A DNA stretch of 64,000 nt from the NCBI GenBank assembly GCA_016713325.1, contig JADJPJ010000016.1:141913-205912 (forward strand). The letters run 5' to 3'. The notes under the pieces are model-generated. The model was not told the DNA's origin. It saw only the letters and a list, made by a program, of their open reading frames with translations, and did no database searches. The DNA is from Candidatus Flexifilum affinis (GTDB lineage Bacteria; Chloroflexota; Anaerolineae; Aggregatilineales; Phototrophicaceae). Below, in pieces: positions 24,614 through 35,570 of this stretch (position 1 is the stretch's first letter; each line of letters opens with the position of its first letter). The translations under genes and the position numbers were made by a program.

Positions 24614-25996
24614 ATGCGCATGCAGTACCACATCTGGACACTGGGCTGTCAAATGAACACCGCCGATTCCCAACTCCTGGCTTCCGAACTTGAACGGCTG
24701 GGATATCGTGCGGCAGACAACCCGGATGATGCCGATATCTATGTCGTCAATACCTGTGTCGTACGTCAGCAGGCCGAAGACAAGGCCTTGAGCCGCCTGC
24801 TGCTGCTGCGCGACCTGAAGGAAGAAAATCCCGACAAGGTCATTGGCGTGATGGGCTGCCTGGTGGGCGTGCGCGATTCGCTGACGCTCCGCAAGCGGCT
24901 GCCGTATGTCGATGTGTTCATGCCCCCTTCCGAACCGAACCCGATGGTCGATTTCCTCAAGCAGCGCATGTCTGAAGAGGAAGTGATGGCTCTGGAGCTT
25001 GAGCATCGCCAGCACCGCGACCTGATTCAGGATGGCGATTTGATCCTGCCGGCGAACGAGGTCGGCAACCTGGTCAGCGCCCACGTGCCTGTGGTTTACG
25101 GATGTTCGCATGCCTGCACGTTCTGCATTATCCCGTTCCGGCGCGGTGTGGAACGCAGTCGCAGCGTCGGCGAAATCGTCAACCACATGCGCAGCCTGGC
25201 CCGCCAGGGCGTGAAGGAGATCACGCTGCTGGGGCAGATCGTCGACCGCTACGGCAAGGACATCCCGGATGGCCCCGATCTGGCCGCGCTGCTGCGCATC
25301 CTCAACGAGGTGGCGGCAGAGGTCGGCGTGGAGCGCATCCGCTTTCTGACCAGTCACCCCAACTGGATGACCGACTCGCTGCTGGAGGCGGTGGCCGAAC
25401 TGCCGCGCGTCATGCCGCACATCGAAGTGCCGGTGCAGGCGGGCGATGACGAGGTCCTGGCCCGCATGAAGCGGGGCTATACCGTCGACCAGTACCGCCA
25501 GCTCATCGCCAAGGTTCGCGCACACATCCCGGATGTCGCCATCCACACCGACATCATCGTCGGCTTCCCCGGCGAGACGGAGGCCCAGTTCGAGGCGACA
25601 TATTCGCTGATGGAAGACCTGAAGCTGGATAAGTTGCATCTGGCCCGCTACAGCCCACGTCCGAACACAGTGAGCGAGCGCAAGATGGAAGACGACGTGC
25701 CCGATGAAATCAAACGCGCCCGCTTCGAGCGACTGGATGCTCTGCAGGCGCGCGTCTCCGCCGAGATCAACGGTCGGCAGTTAGGCAAGGTTGTCCAGGT
25801 GCTGGTTGAAGATGAGCACAAGGGCAAATGGCGCGGGCGGACGCCACAGAACAAGCTGGTGTTTTTTGAAGACGCTCAGGATCGACGTGGCGAGGTGGTC
25901 GATGTCGAGATCACCTGGACAGGCCCGTGGAGCATGCAGGGCCGTTTGCCCAGTGCTCAATACGCCGCTGAGCCGCTGATCGTAATCGCGGGCTAA
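24614..25996 (+). CDS. miaB: tRNA-2-methylthio-N6-dimethylallyladenosine synthase
   Basis: 460 residues from ATG 24614 (24620 also possible); the longer frame from 24545 would begin inside the promoter. MiaB adds the methylthio group to position 37 of tRNAs reading UNN codons. N-terminal MTTase domain: three cluster cysteines in TLGCQMN, VNTCVVR and GVMGCLVG. Radical SAM motif: CSHACTFC (C-x3-C-x2-C) with IIPFRRG after it. TRAM domain at the end (VQVLVEDEHKGKWRGRTPQNKLVFF). GCQMN rather than the RimO pattern favours MiaB. The next gene follows after 38 bases and may be co-transcribed. Confidence 0.93.
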   Translation: MRMQYHIWTLGCQMNTADSQLLASELERLGYRAADNPDDADIYVVNTCVVRQQAEDKALSRLLLLRDLKEENPDKVIGVMGCLVGVRDSLTLRKRLPYVDVFMPPSEPNPMVDFLKQRMSEEEVMALELEHRQHRDLIQDGDLILPANEVGNLVSAHVPVVYGCSHACTFCIIPFRRGVERSRSVGEIVNHMRSLARQGVKEITLLGQIVDRYGKDIPDGPDLAALLRILNEVAAEVGVERIRFLTSHPNWMTDSLLEAVAELPRVMPHIEVPVQAGDDEVLARMKRGYTVDQYRQLIAKVRAHIPDVAIHTDIIVGFPGETEAQFEATYSLMEDLKLDKLHLARYSPRPNTVSERKMEDDVPDEIKRARFERLDALQARVSAEINGRQLGKVVQVLVEDEHKGKWRGRTPQNKLVFFEDAQDRRGEVVDVEITWTGPWSMQGRLPSAQYAAEPLIVIAG

Positions 25997-26034
25997 ACAG
26001 AGTTGAACAGCGCCGTAGGGAAGGACTGAACTCG

Positions 26035-26679
26035 ATGACAAACACCGATCGCCCAAAAAGTGGTTTCTACTATCCGAACAAATTCGCTCGCCTCACCATG
26101 GAAGCGATGGAAGAAATCATGGGGCGCAACGGCCTCAACACGATTCTTCGTATGGCGCACCTTGAGCATCTGAACGACGCGCTGCCGCCGGACAATCTGG
26201 ATAAACAATTCGATTTTGCCGACTTCACTGCTGTGCAGGTCTCACTGGAAGAGATGTTTGGTCCGCGCGGCGGGCGCGCTATGGCGCTGCGTTCCGGACG
26301 CAAGCTGTTCGCGGGCGGTCTGAGGTCGTTTGGTGCGCTGGCCGGCGTCGGCGATCTGGCCTTCAAGGTCCTGCCCCTGAGCGCCAAGCTGAAGGTCGGC
26401 GTGCCGGCCCTGGCCAACATCTTCACCCAGTTTTCCGACCAGATCTCCAACGTCTACGACGACGGCCCCGAAAAGCTCATCTATACGATGGAGAAGCGCT
26501 GCGCTCTCTGCTGGAATCGCAAGGCCGACCGCGCCGTCTGCTTCATGGGCCAGGGGCTGCTGATGGAAGGTCTGAAGTGGGTTTCCGGCGGGCGCGAGTT
26601 CAAGGTCGATATGTCGACCTGCATCGCCAAGGGCGACGACATGTCCCGTTTCATCATCTACAAGGAACCGGTGACCTGA
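26035..26679 (+). CDS. V4R-domain (4-vinyl-reductase-like) protein
   Basis: 214 residues. The N-terminal half is helical (FARLTMEAMEEIMGRNGLNTILRMAHL). The C-terminal half is the V4R fold: KLIYTMEKRCALCWNRKADRAVCFMGQGLLMEGLKWVSGGREFKVDMSTCIAKGDDMSRFII. Cysteines C-x2-C, a third about 12 residues on, and one in STCIAKGD match the conserved cysteine set of V4R proteins, a domain that binds small hydrocarbons or metal and is known from bacteriochlorophyll vinyl reductase and XylR-type sensors. It is too small to be a complete reductase, so it is more likely a ligand sensor or carrier. An AAGGA site precedes the ATG, and a strong terminator follows the gene. Confidence 0.75.
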   Translation: MTNTDRPKSGFYYPNKFARLTMEAMEEIMGRNGLNTILRMAHLEHLNDALPPDNLDKQFDFADFTAVQVSLEEMFGPRGGRAMALRSGRKLFAGGLRSFGALAGVGDLAFKVLPLSAKLKVGVPALANIFTQFSDQISNVYDDGPEKLIYTMEKRCALCWNRKADRAVCFMGQGLLMEGLKWVSGGREFKVDMSTCIAKGDDMSRFIIYKEPVT

Positions 26680-26743
26680 GCCCTGCACCAGCTTTCGGGC
26701 GATGCCACTGCACAACCCCTGTCGTCCGTCTCTGAATCGTCGG

Positions 26744-26780
26744 CGCTTCGTCCGTTTGTCGGACGGAGCGTTTTTCTTTT
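26744..26780 (+). terminator. Intrinsic terminator after the V4R gene
   Basis: 11-bp stem CGCTTCGTCCG (26744-26754) / CGGACGGAGCG (26760-26770, one G-U pair), five-base loop, then TTTTTCTTTT. Confidence 0.85.
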
Positions 26781-26787
26781 CAGTGTT

Positions 26788-26832
26788 AGAATACAGAAAG
26801 ATCAAGTATTCTGTCGCGCAACGTTGTTGCGC
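26788..26832. promoter_or_regulatory. Two palindromes upstream of the lipoprotein gene
   Basis: AGAATAC (26788-26794) / GTATTCT (26806-26812) and GCGCAAC (26816-26822) / GTTGCGC (26826-26832). They are the only notable structure in the 230 bases between the terminator and the lipoprotein gene. Function unknown. Confidence 0.35.
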
Positions 26833-27013
26833 TACGCTGTCGTGGGTACGTTGTAGGCTACGCTTCAGGCAGTATGACTGTGCTATGACAGCGACATCGC
26901 TGAGGGGCAATCGCTGACTGTTGGCCACGCTGTCGATTTCGCGTCGGGCCACCGCCAGACCACCTCTCTGCCGACCAGGGCGGTTGTGAGTCATTTCGTA
27001 AGGATCAACGTCC

Positions 27014-28201
27014 ATGCGTGACCTTCGTCAGTTCTTTCGCGCTGCCAGCGTTCGCATCGCCGGCATGGTGTTGGTGGCGCTGGTTCTCAGTGCGTGCAAT
27101 CTCTCCAGCGGGGGGAGTGTCGCCACGCCGACGGTTCCGTCTGGCGGGGGGCTGCCGGTCGTCACGATCGTCTCGCCCCTGGACAACGCCAGCGTGCCGG
27201 TCAATCAGGAAGTCACCGTGAGCGTCAGCGCCTCGGATGCCGTCGGTATCACCCGCATTCAGCTGTTTGCCAACAACAGCATTGTGCAGACCGTACCTTC
27301 GCAGACGGTGGGCGGCGATCTGACTCTCAATACCCTGATCGACTATACCCCGACGCAGATCGGCACCGTCACGCTCCAGGCGATCGCTTACCGGGGTTCC
27401 ACCGCCAGCCTGGCCGACGAAGTCTTCCTCAATGTCATCTCTGGCGGGGTCACCCAGGTCGTGCCGACTTCGCCGGGGATTACCTTCCCGCCCCCGATCA
27501 CCTACCAGCCACCGCCGGCGACCTATGACCCGACGTGCCGGATCGTCGCCAACACCAGCCTGAACGTGCGCACCGGCCCGGATACGGTTTACGACCGCAT
27601 CCTGGTGCTCAACGCCGGCTCGAGCGCGCCAATCACCGGGCGCACGCCGAACAACAGTTGGTGGCAGATTCGCGTCAACTTCCAGACAGGCTGGGTGAGC
27701 GGGCAGTTCGTGACCATCTACGGCAACTGTTCGAATGTGTCGATCCCGCCGATTCCGCCGACGCCGACCAGCCGCATCCCGACCTGGACGTCGATTCCGC
27801 CGACCTGGACGCTCACGCCGCAGATGCCCACCGCGACGTCGACGCCCGGCCGGCCCGACCTGGTCATTCCGACCATTACCGGGGCGGATGTGCTGACCCT
27901 CGGACCCGGCAACACGCCGGTCACCAGCCTGTACGCGTTCACCATCACCAACACTGGGCAGGGGCCGACGACGCAGTTCAGCAACAGCGTTAGCGTCTCG
28001 CCGCCGGGGACCGTGCAGCCGCTCGGCGTGGTGGCCGGGCTGGCGCCGGGCGAAAGTATCGTGCTCACCCTCGATCTGACCTTCACGGCGGCCGGGACGT
28101 ACACGCTGCAAGCCCGCGCCGACTCAGATTCGCAGATCACCGAGGCGAGCGAGGTCAACAACCTTGGGTTCTTCACCGTGACGGTGAACGCCGCGCCGTG
28201 A
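27014..28201 (+). CDS. Lipoprotein with Ig-like, SH3 and CARDB-like modules
   Basis: 395 residues. Lipobox LVLSAC (cysteine near residue 28) after a hydrophobic signal segment. Modules in order: a Big/Ig-like fold around 48-140 (VVTIVSPLDNASVPVNQEVTVSV...DEVFLNV), a Pro/Thr linker, a bacterial SH3 domain around 175-235 (LNVRTGPDTVYDRI, NNSWWQIRVNFQTGWVSGQFV), a long Thr/Pro linker (PPTPTSRIPTWTSIPP), and a CARDB-type adhesion fold (PDLVIPTITGADV...ASEVNNLGFFTVTV). It is anchored outside the cell and probably binds wall polymer. It shares its SH3 type with the first gene of the window. Confidence 0.82.
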   Translation: MRDLRQFFRAASVRIAGMVLVALVLSACNLSSGGSVATPTVPSGGGLPVVTIVSPLDNASVPVNQEVTVSVSASDAVGITRIQLFANNSIVQTVPSQTVGGDLTLNTLIDYTPTQIGTVTLQAIAYRGSTASLADEVFLNVISGGVTQVVPTSPGITFPPPITYQPPPATYDPTCRIVANTSLNVRTGPDTVYDRILVLNAGSSAPITGRTPNNSWWQIRVNFQTGWVSGQFVTIYGNCSNVSIPPIPPTPTSRIPTWTSIPPTWTLTPQMPTATSTPGRPDLVIPTITGADVLTLGPGNTPVTSLYAFTITNTGQGPTTQFSNSVSVSPPGTVQPLGVVAGLAPGESIVLTLDLTFTAAGTYTLQARADSDSQITEASEVNNLGFFTVTVNAAP

Positions 28202-28269
28202 AGTCGGAGGATATCCCAGCAGGGGCGGAGAATCCCCGTCCCTGGTGGTCGAAGAAGTGAGATGAACCT

Positions 28270-31014
28270 ATGATCACTGCCGTCCTGATTCTTCATGGCA
28301 AGCTGCCCACGGCCATCGCGCTCAAGCAGGCGATGGAACGCGGCACGAGGTACGAGGTGCACCCGTTCACGACGCCGGACTCGGCGGTCGAGTTCATACG
28401 CGAGCACCCCCAGGACGCCGCTCTGATCGATTTTTCCAGCCTGGGCTCTTCGGCGGTCGACGCCATCGTCGCCATTCGCCAGGCTCAGCCGGATATCCTG
28501 ATCGTCACCGCGCCATCGCCCGGCAGCGCCCTGGTCGATGAACTGGGAATCAGCGCTACGCTCCAGTCTGGTTACCGGGCCAACGACGTCATGGCCGCGA
28601 TCGACGGCCTGGTCGAGCGATCGGGAAACGAGGCCTGGTCCGGGCCGGTGAATATTGCACCGGAGATGAACCGGACCGCCATGCTGGAACATGTCTTCGA
28701 CGACTCCACGCCGCCGCTGCCGGACACGCTGCCGGAGCATGGCTCGCTCGAGGCCGTTTTGCAGCAGATCGGGCATGAGGACTTCGGCTTTGACCTTGGA
28801 CCAAACGAGTCCGAACACCCGGACCCGCATTCGCCTGGGGCGGATTTCGACGCGCTGCTTCAGGGATTGTCACCCGGCGATCAGGACCGATCCTCGCGTT
28901 CCGACTTCAATGCACTGGTCGACTCCCTGAAGCGCGACGAACCGTCGCGATCGCGGATGATGGATTTCATCATCCGGGGCGGGAGCGAGAGCGTGGAGGA
29001 AGATGTCGAAGAGCAGCACCGCAACGCGGAGCGCGCCCGACGCATCAAGCGGCGCTATTCGCAGGAGGCGGTGAACAACTACCGGAATCTGGCTAAAGCC
29101 GAGCCGCCCATGCCATCCTTTGACGAAGGTGGCACGGTGAGCGATCTGGTCAGCGGCGCGCATGACAAGGGGTTCGAGAAAGTGCTGGCCCTTCTGCGCG
29201 GCGACGAAGTCCCCGATGCAGGCAGCGATTCCTCTCAGTCGATCAAAGCATCTCCCAGCGATTTCAACTACAGCTCGACCGGGGTGATCGAGCCGCCAAA
29301 GCGCCACAACGACTTCGATTTCGACGACGTGCCGACGGCCGACGACGACTCGCCGGCGCGCGCCATCCTGGAGCGGACGCTGGAGCAGTCGCTGTCCCAC
29401 GACGAGTTCTCGCTTGACGAACTGCTGACCAGTATCGAAGAGCAGTTCGGCATGAAGAGCCCGCAGATCAAGCCGCTCTCGCCCCATGTGCGGGCCGAGG
29501 CCGAGCGGCGCTGGCGCGAGGCGATGACGGCACGTGAGGGACGCTTTATGCCGCCGCAAGAAGCGGAGGACTTGCCGCCGGCACCCCAGGAAGTTCCGGA
29601 AGGCTTCATGTATGACCAGACGACCCGACCCTCGCTAGCGCAGCACTTTGAGACGAGGCCAGAGCAAATGGAGACCGAGTGGCTCGACGAGCCGGTGCGT
29701 CCCCGCGGCGATACCATGGCCATCCGCGAAGTGCCCGGCGATACCCCACGGAGCGGCGCGTCGCAGAGGGGCGCACGGCAGGATGATCTACCGCCGGAAC
29801 CACCCCCTCTCCCACCGGAGTCGCTGCCGGAAAGTATGTCTCAGTACGAAACGCCTCAGGTTCATCAGGACTTCGATCAAGACTTTGACCAGGAATTCGA
29901 TCGCGAGGCCGAGGCTGCCGAAGCGGACCTGGCGCCCTCTTACGCCGAGATGTTCGCGGCCATGGAGCCGGCGCAGTCGTTGGGACAGGCCCTCGAAGTT
30001 GCAGACGAGTCGGGCTGGATCGACCTGGACAGCGAGGATTTCAACACCCAGTTTGAACTGATGGCGGCCTTTGAACTGGCGCTGCCGAGCGGCGGCCAGA
30101 CGCAAGGGGCGCTGTATACCGAAACGCCAAACGAGCGGACGACGGAGGAGCGGGCCGCGATGGCCGCTGTACAGCTCACAGATATGGCCCTGGAAACGAC
30201 GGCGGAAGCGGTGCTGCTGCTGCGCGACGGCGAGATCATGGCGCAGGCCGGGCGTATGTCCGGGGACGAACTGCTCTCGCTGCAAGCGGCGATTCTTACC
30301 GCCACGGGCACGCAGCGGCGCGATACCCGCGTGCAGTTCATCACTCAGCCGGAGACCGGGCGCGATTACATGCTCTATGCCTGCCGGACCGAAGATGACC
30401 TGACGCTGGCGCTGATCTTCAAGGGCACCACCTCGATGAGCGATATCCGCAGACAGGGCGGGCGCCTGGTCAAGGCGCTGGCCGCGGTGCCGGATGCGAA
30501 TGCCCTGCCCGGTCTGCTGGCGGCCGCATCGCCGCCGGCCCCGGCGCGCACGGCCATCCCCCCGCAAACTGCGAGCACACCCTCCGTCACCGCCGGGCAA
30601 TCCGCGGCGACCACCCCGGCATCGCCGCCGCGGCCCACTTCTGTTCCGGAGGTCGAACCGCGCGAGTCGTATTCCTATGTGTGGCTCATGCGCGACGCCG
30701 AAGCTTTGATCGAAGCGCCGGTGGCGCAGGCGATCAGCGCCGGGATGCGCATGCAGTTGAGCGAGGTCGGCTGGCAGATCCACGATCTCCATGTGAGCGA
30801 GGACTTCGTCTATGTGTATGGCGAAGCGCCGGACGACACGCCGGCGTTTCGAGTCGTACGCGACCTGAAGCGGCGGTCGGCGGAGATCGCGCGGGCGCAG
30901 AACAGCGCGATTCATCCTGAATCGTTGTGGGCGGACAGCTATCTGATCGTCACACCGGGCCGCGCGCTGGACGTCGAGGAAATTCAACAGTTCATTAATT
31001 TCGAGCGTATGTAA
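28270..31014 (+). CDS. Large receiver-like / roadblock-like protein ending in a dead Y1-transposase fold
   Basis: 914 residues. Residues 1-115 look like a receiver without a full acidic pocket (VLILHGKLPTAIALKQAME, ALIDFSSLG). Residues 120-640 are low-complexity, acidic and Pro-rich, probably disordered. About 640-755 resemble a roadblock/LC7 fold (TAEAVLLLRDGEIMAQAGRM, LTLALIFKGTTSMSDIRRQGGRLVKAL). Residues 798-914 follow the Y1 (IS200-type) transposase pattern: YSYVWLMRDAEALI, MRMQLSEVGWQIHDLHVSEDFVYVYGE, VVRDLKRRSAEI, LWADSYLIVTPG and EEIQQFINFE. The HxH metal motif is replaced by F-V-Y, and the catalytic Tyr position by Phe (near 908). Likely an exapted, non-catalytic module in a signalling or scaffold protein. 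The next gene, a histidine kinase, starts 2 bases later. Confidence 0.7.
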   Translation: MITAVLILHGKLPTAIALKQAMERGTRYEVHPFTTPDSAVEFIREHPQDAALIDFSSLGSSAVDAIVAIRQAQPDILIVTAPSPGSALVDELGISATLQSGYRANDVMAAIDGLVERSGNEAWSGPVNIAPEMNRTAMLEHVFDDSTPPLPDTLPEHGSLEAVLQQIGHEDFGFDLGPNESEHPDPHSPGADFDALLQGLSPGDQDRSSRSDFNALVDSLKRDEPSRSRMMDFIIRGGSESVEEDVEEQHRNAERARRIKRRYSQEAVNNYRNLAKAEPPMPSFDEGGTVSDLVSGAHDKGFEKVLALLRGDEVPDAGSDSSQSIKASPSDFNYSSTGVIEPPKRHNDFDFDDVPTADDDSPARAILERTLEQSLSHDEFSLDELLTSIEEQFGMKSPQIKPLSPHVRAEAERRWREAMTAREGRFMPPQEAEDLPPAPQEVPEGFMYDQTTRPSLAQHFETRPEQMETEWLDEPVRPRGDTMAIREVPGDTPRSGASQRGARQDDLPPEPPPLPPESLPESMSQYETPQVHQDFDQDFDQEFDREAEAAEADLAPSYAEMFAAMEPAQSLGQALEVADESGWIDLDSEDFNTQFELMAAFELALPSGGQTQGALYTETPNERTTEERAAMAAVQLTDMALETTAEAVLLLRDGEIMAQAGRMSGDELLSLQAAILTATGTQRRDTRVQFITQPETGRDYMLYACRTEDDLTLALIFKGTTSMSDIRRQGGRLVKALAAVPDANALPGLLAAASPPAPARTAIPPQTASTPSVTAGQSAATTPASPPRPTSVPEVEPRESYSYVWLMRDAEALIEAPVAQAISAGMRMQLSEVGWQIHDLHVSEDFVYVYGEAPDDTPAFRVVRDLKRRSAEIARAQNSAIHPESLWADSYLIVTPGRALDVEEIQQFINFERM

Positions 31015-31016
31015 CC

Positions 31017-32582
31017 GTGGCGCGTTTCACGCCGCTCCCGATGGAGCGGCTTGTTCAGCGGTTTGTCCACCGATGGCAAGGCCTGATCCATCCGCGCGAG
31101 GATGTTCCTGCCGATGAACGGCAGCGTGCCAGGGCGGTTGCGGCGCTGGTCGCCGTTCTGTTCGTCGTGTTTGCTCTGATGATGCCCATCTGGATTGTGG
31201 TCGACTCCTATTCGGATGTGGCCCCTCTTCTGACCTCCGCGTTCATCCTTCTGGTTCTCATCGCCGCTTTTTTTGTAAGCCGCCGCCGACATTACCGCAT
31301 CGCGGTCTGGATGCTGATCGGCATGCTGGTCACGGCGCTCACAGTTGTGTTTTTCGTCCGCCTTTCTGCGGCCCACGATGCCGACGATCTGTTGAAATTC
31401 CTGAGCCTTGGGGTCATTCTGGCCAGCCTGACCCTGGATCGTCGTTCGACCGTCGCCATCGCCGTCATTGTGACTGTGTTCACGCTGATCATGTCGCGTT
31501 TCGCCGCCGGCGATACCATAGACGAGACATTTGGCGAAGTCGTCTTCCAGATTGTCATCGCGGTCCTGACGATCGCAGCGGCAGTGCTGCGCGACAACTA
31601 TGCCGCTCAACTGCGAGCCAGCGAGCGGCGCTACCGGGCACTCTTCGAGCAGTCGCGCGATCCGATCTTCGTCATCAAGCTTGATGGCAGCCATTTCACG
31701 GCCAACCGCCGTGTCTCCGAAGTGCTGGGCTACCCTGTGGAATACCTGCTCAAGAGACGCGCCAGCGACTTCATCGCGCCGCGCGAACGTGGCACCGCCG
31801 AGGGAATGCGCGAGCGCCTGCTGGCGGGCGAAACGCTGGCGGCCTATGAGCGGCATCTGGTGGCGGCGGACGGGACCGAGATCCCATTCGAGATGACCAT
31901 CGGCCTGGTTCGCGATGAAGAGGGCAAGCCAGAGTACATCCAGAGCGTGGCGCGCGATCTGCGTCCGCGCAAGCAGGCGGAACAGGAAATGCTGCGGGCC
32001 AACCTGGAGCGCGAGCGGGCCAAAATCCTGGCGCGCTTTGTGCAGGGGGTGTCGCACGAATTCCGCACGCCGCTGGCGGTGATCGGCACAAGCGCCTATA
32101 TGCTGAGCAAGAGCAACACTTCGGAGAACGTCGAAAAGCGCCGCAAAGCGATCGAGGCGCAGGTAGCGCGCATTGACCGGCTGCTGGTGATGATGATGAC
32201 CATGGTCAAGCTGGACGCCGAGGATGCCATCGAGCGCCTGCCGGTTTATCAGCGGCTGCTGAACGATGCTTTTCGCCAGGTGCTGGCCAACGCCATTCAG
32301 TACACTCCGCCGGGGGGTAGAGTCCACGTGCGCACCTGTGTCGAAGACGACATGGTGCGCATCGACGTTCAGGACACCGGCGCGGGCATCCCCGAGGCGA
32401 TTCAGGAGCGGATCTTCGAGCGCTTCTTCCGCGGTGACGAGGCGCACTCGACGGAGGGCTTTGGACTGGGCCTGTCGATCGCTCAGGCGATCGTCCAGCG
32501 GCATGGCGGGCGGCTGACCGTCGAGAGCACGCCAGGCGCCGGCAGCACCTTCCACATCTATCTGCCGATCCACGCGAACTGA
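31017..32582 (+). CDS. PAS-domain membrane histidine kinase with shortened ATPase domain
   Basis: 521 residues from GTG 31017, two bases after the preceding stop. Five to six helices occupy about 40-195, then a PAS domain (YRALFEQSRDPIFVIKLDGS to the PAC-like DEEGKPEYIQSVARDL), a coiled-coil, and the DHp H box GVSHEFRTPLAVIGTSAYML. The ATPase domain shows N box (VLANAIQYTPPGG), G1 (DTGAGIP), F (IFERFFRG) and G2 (GFGLGLSIAQ). Only about 30 residues separate the end of the DHp helices from the N box, whereas about 70 are usual and are present in the kinase at 56686-58347, so the first strands and helix of the ATPase fold appear to be deleted in frame. Activity is therefore doubtful. Confidence 0.88.
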   Translation: MARFTPLPMERLVQRFVHRWQGLIHPREDVPADERQRARAVAALVAVLFVVFALMMPIWIVVDSYSDVAPLLTSAFILLVLIAAFFVSRRRHYRIAVWMLIGMLVTALTVVFFVRLSAAHDADDLLKFLSLGVILASLTLDRRSTVAIAVIVTVFTLIMSRFAAGDTIDETFGEVVFQIVIAVLTIAAAVLRDNYAAQLRASERRYRALFEQSRDPIFVIKLDGSHFTANRRVSEVLGYPVEYLLKRRASDFIAPRERGTAEGMRERLLAGETLAAYERHLVAADGTEIPFEMTIGLVRDEEGKPEYIQSVARDLRPRKQAEQEMLRANLERERAKILARFVQGVSHEFRTPLAVIGTSAYMLSKSNTSENVEKRRKAIEAQVARIDRLLVMMMTMVKLDAEDAIERLPVYQRLLNDAFRQVLANAIQYTPPGGRVHVRTCVEDDMVRIDVQDTGAGIPEAIQERIFERFFRGDEAHSTEGFGLGLSIAQAIVQRHGGRLTVESTPGAGSTFHIYLPIHAN

Positions 32583-32637
32583 CGGCCCGGCGCAGGGTTC
32601 GAGGCACACGGCGATAGCGGAAAACCCACCCCTGCGC

Positions 32638-32643
32638 TACAAT
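32638..32643 (+). promoter_or_regulatory. Probable -10 box of polA
   Basis: TACAAT, 43 bases before the polA ATG. No good -35 box at the expected place. Confidence 0.4.
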
Positions 32644-32686
32644 TCGGCATGATTCGCTCGGATGTTCGCACGCCGGAGATCGGACC

Positions 32687-35536
<2,850 letters not shown>

Positions 35537-35570
35537 ACTGCCTGGCAAGTGCCAGCAGGAGACTTTATCG

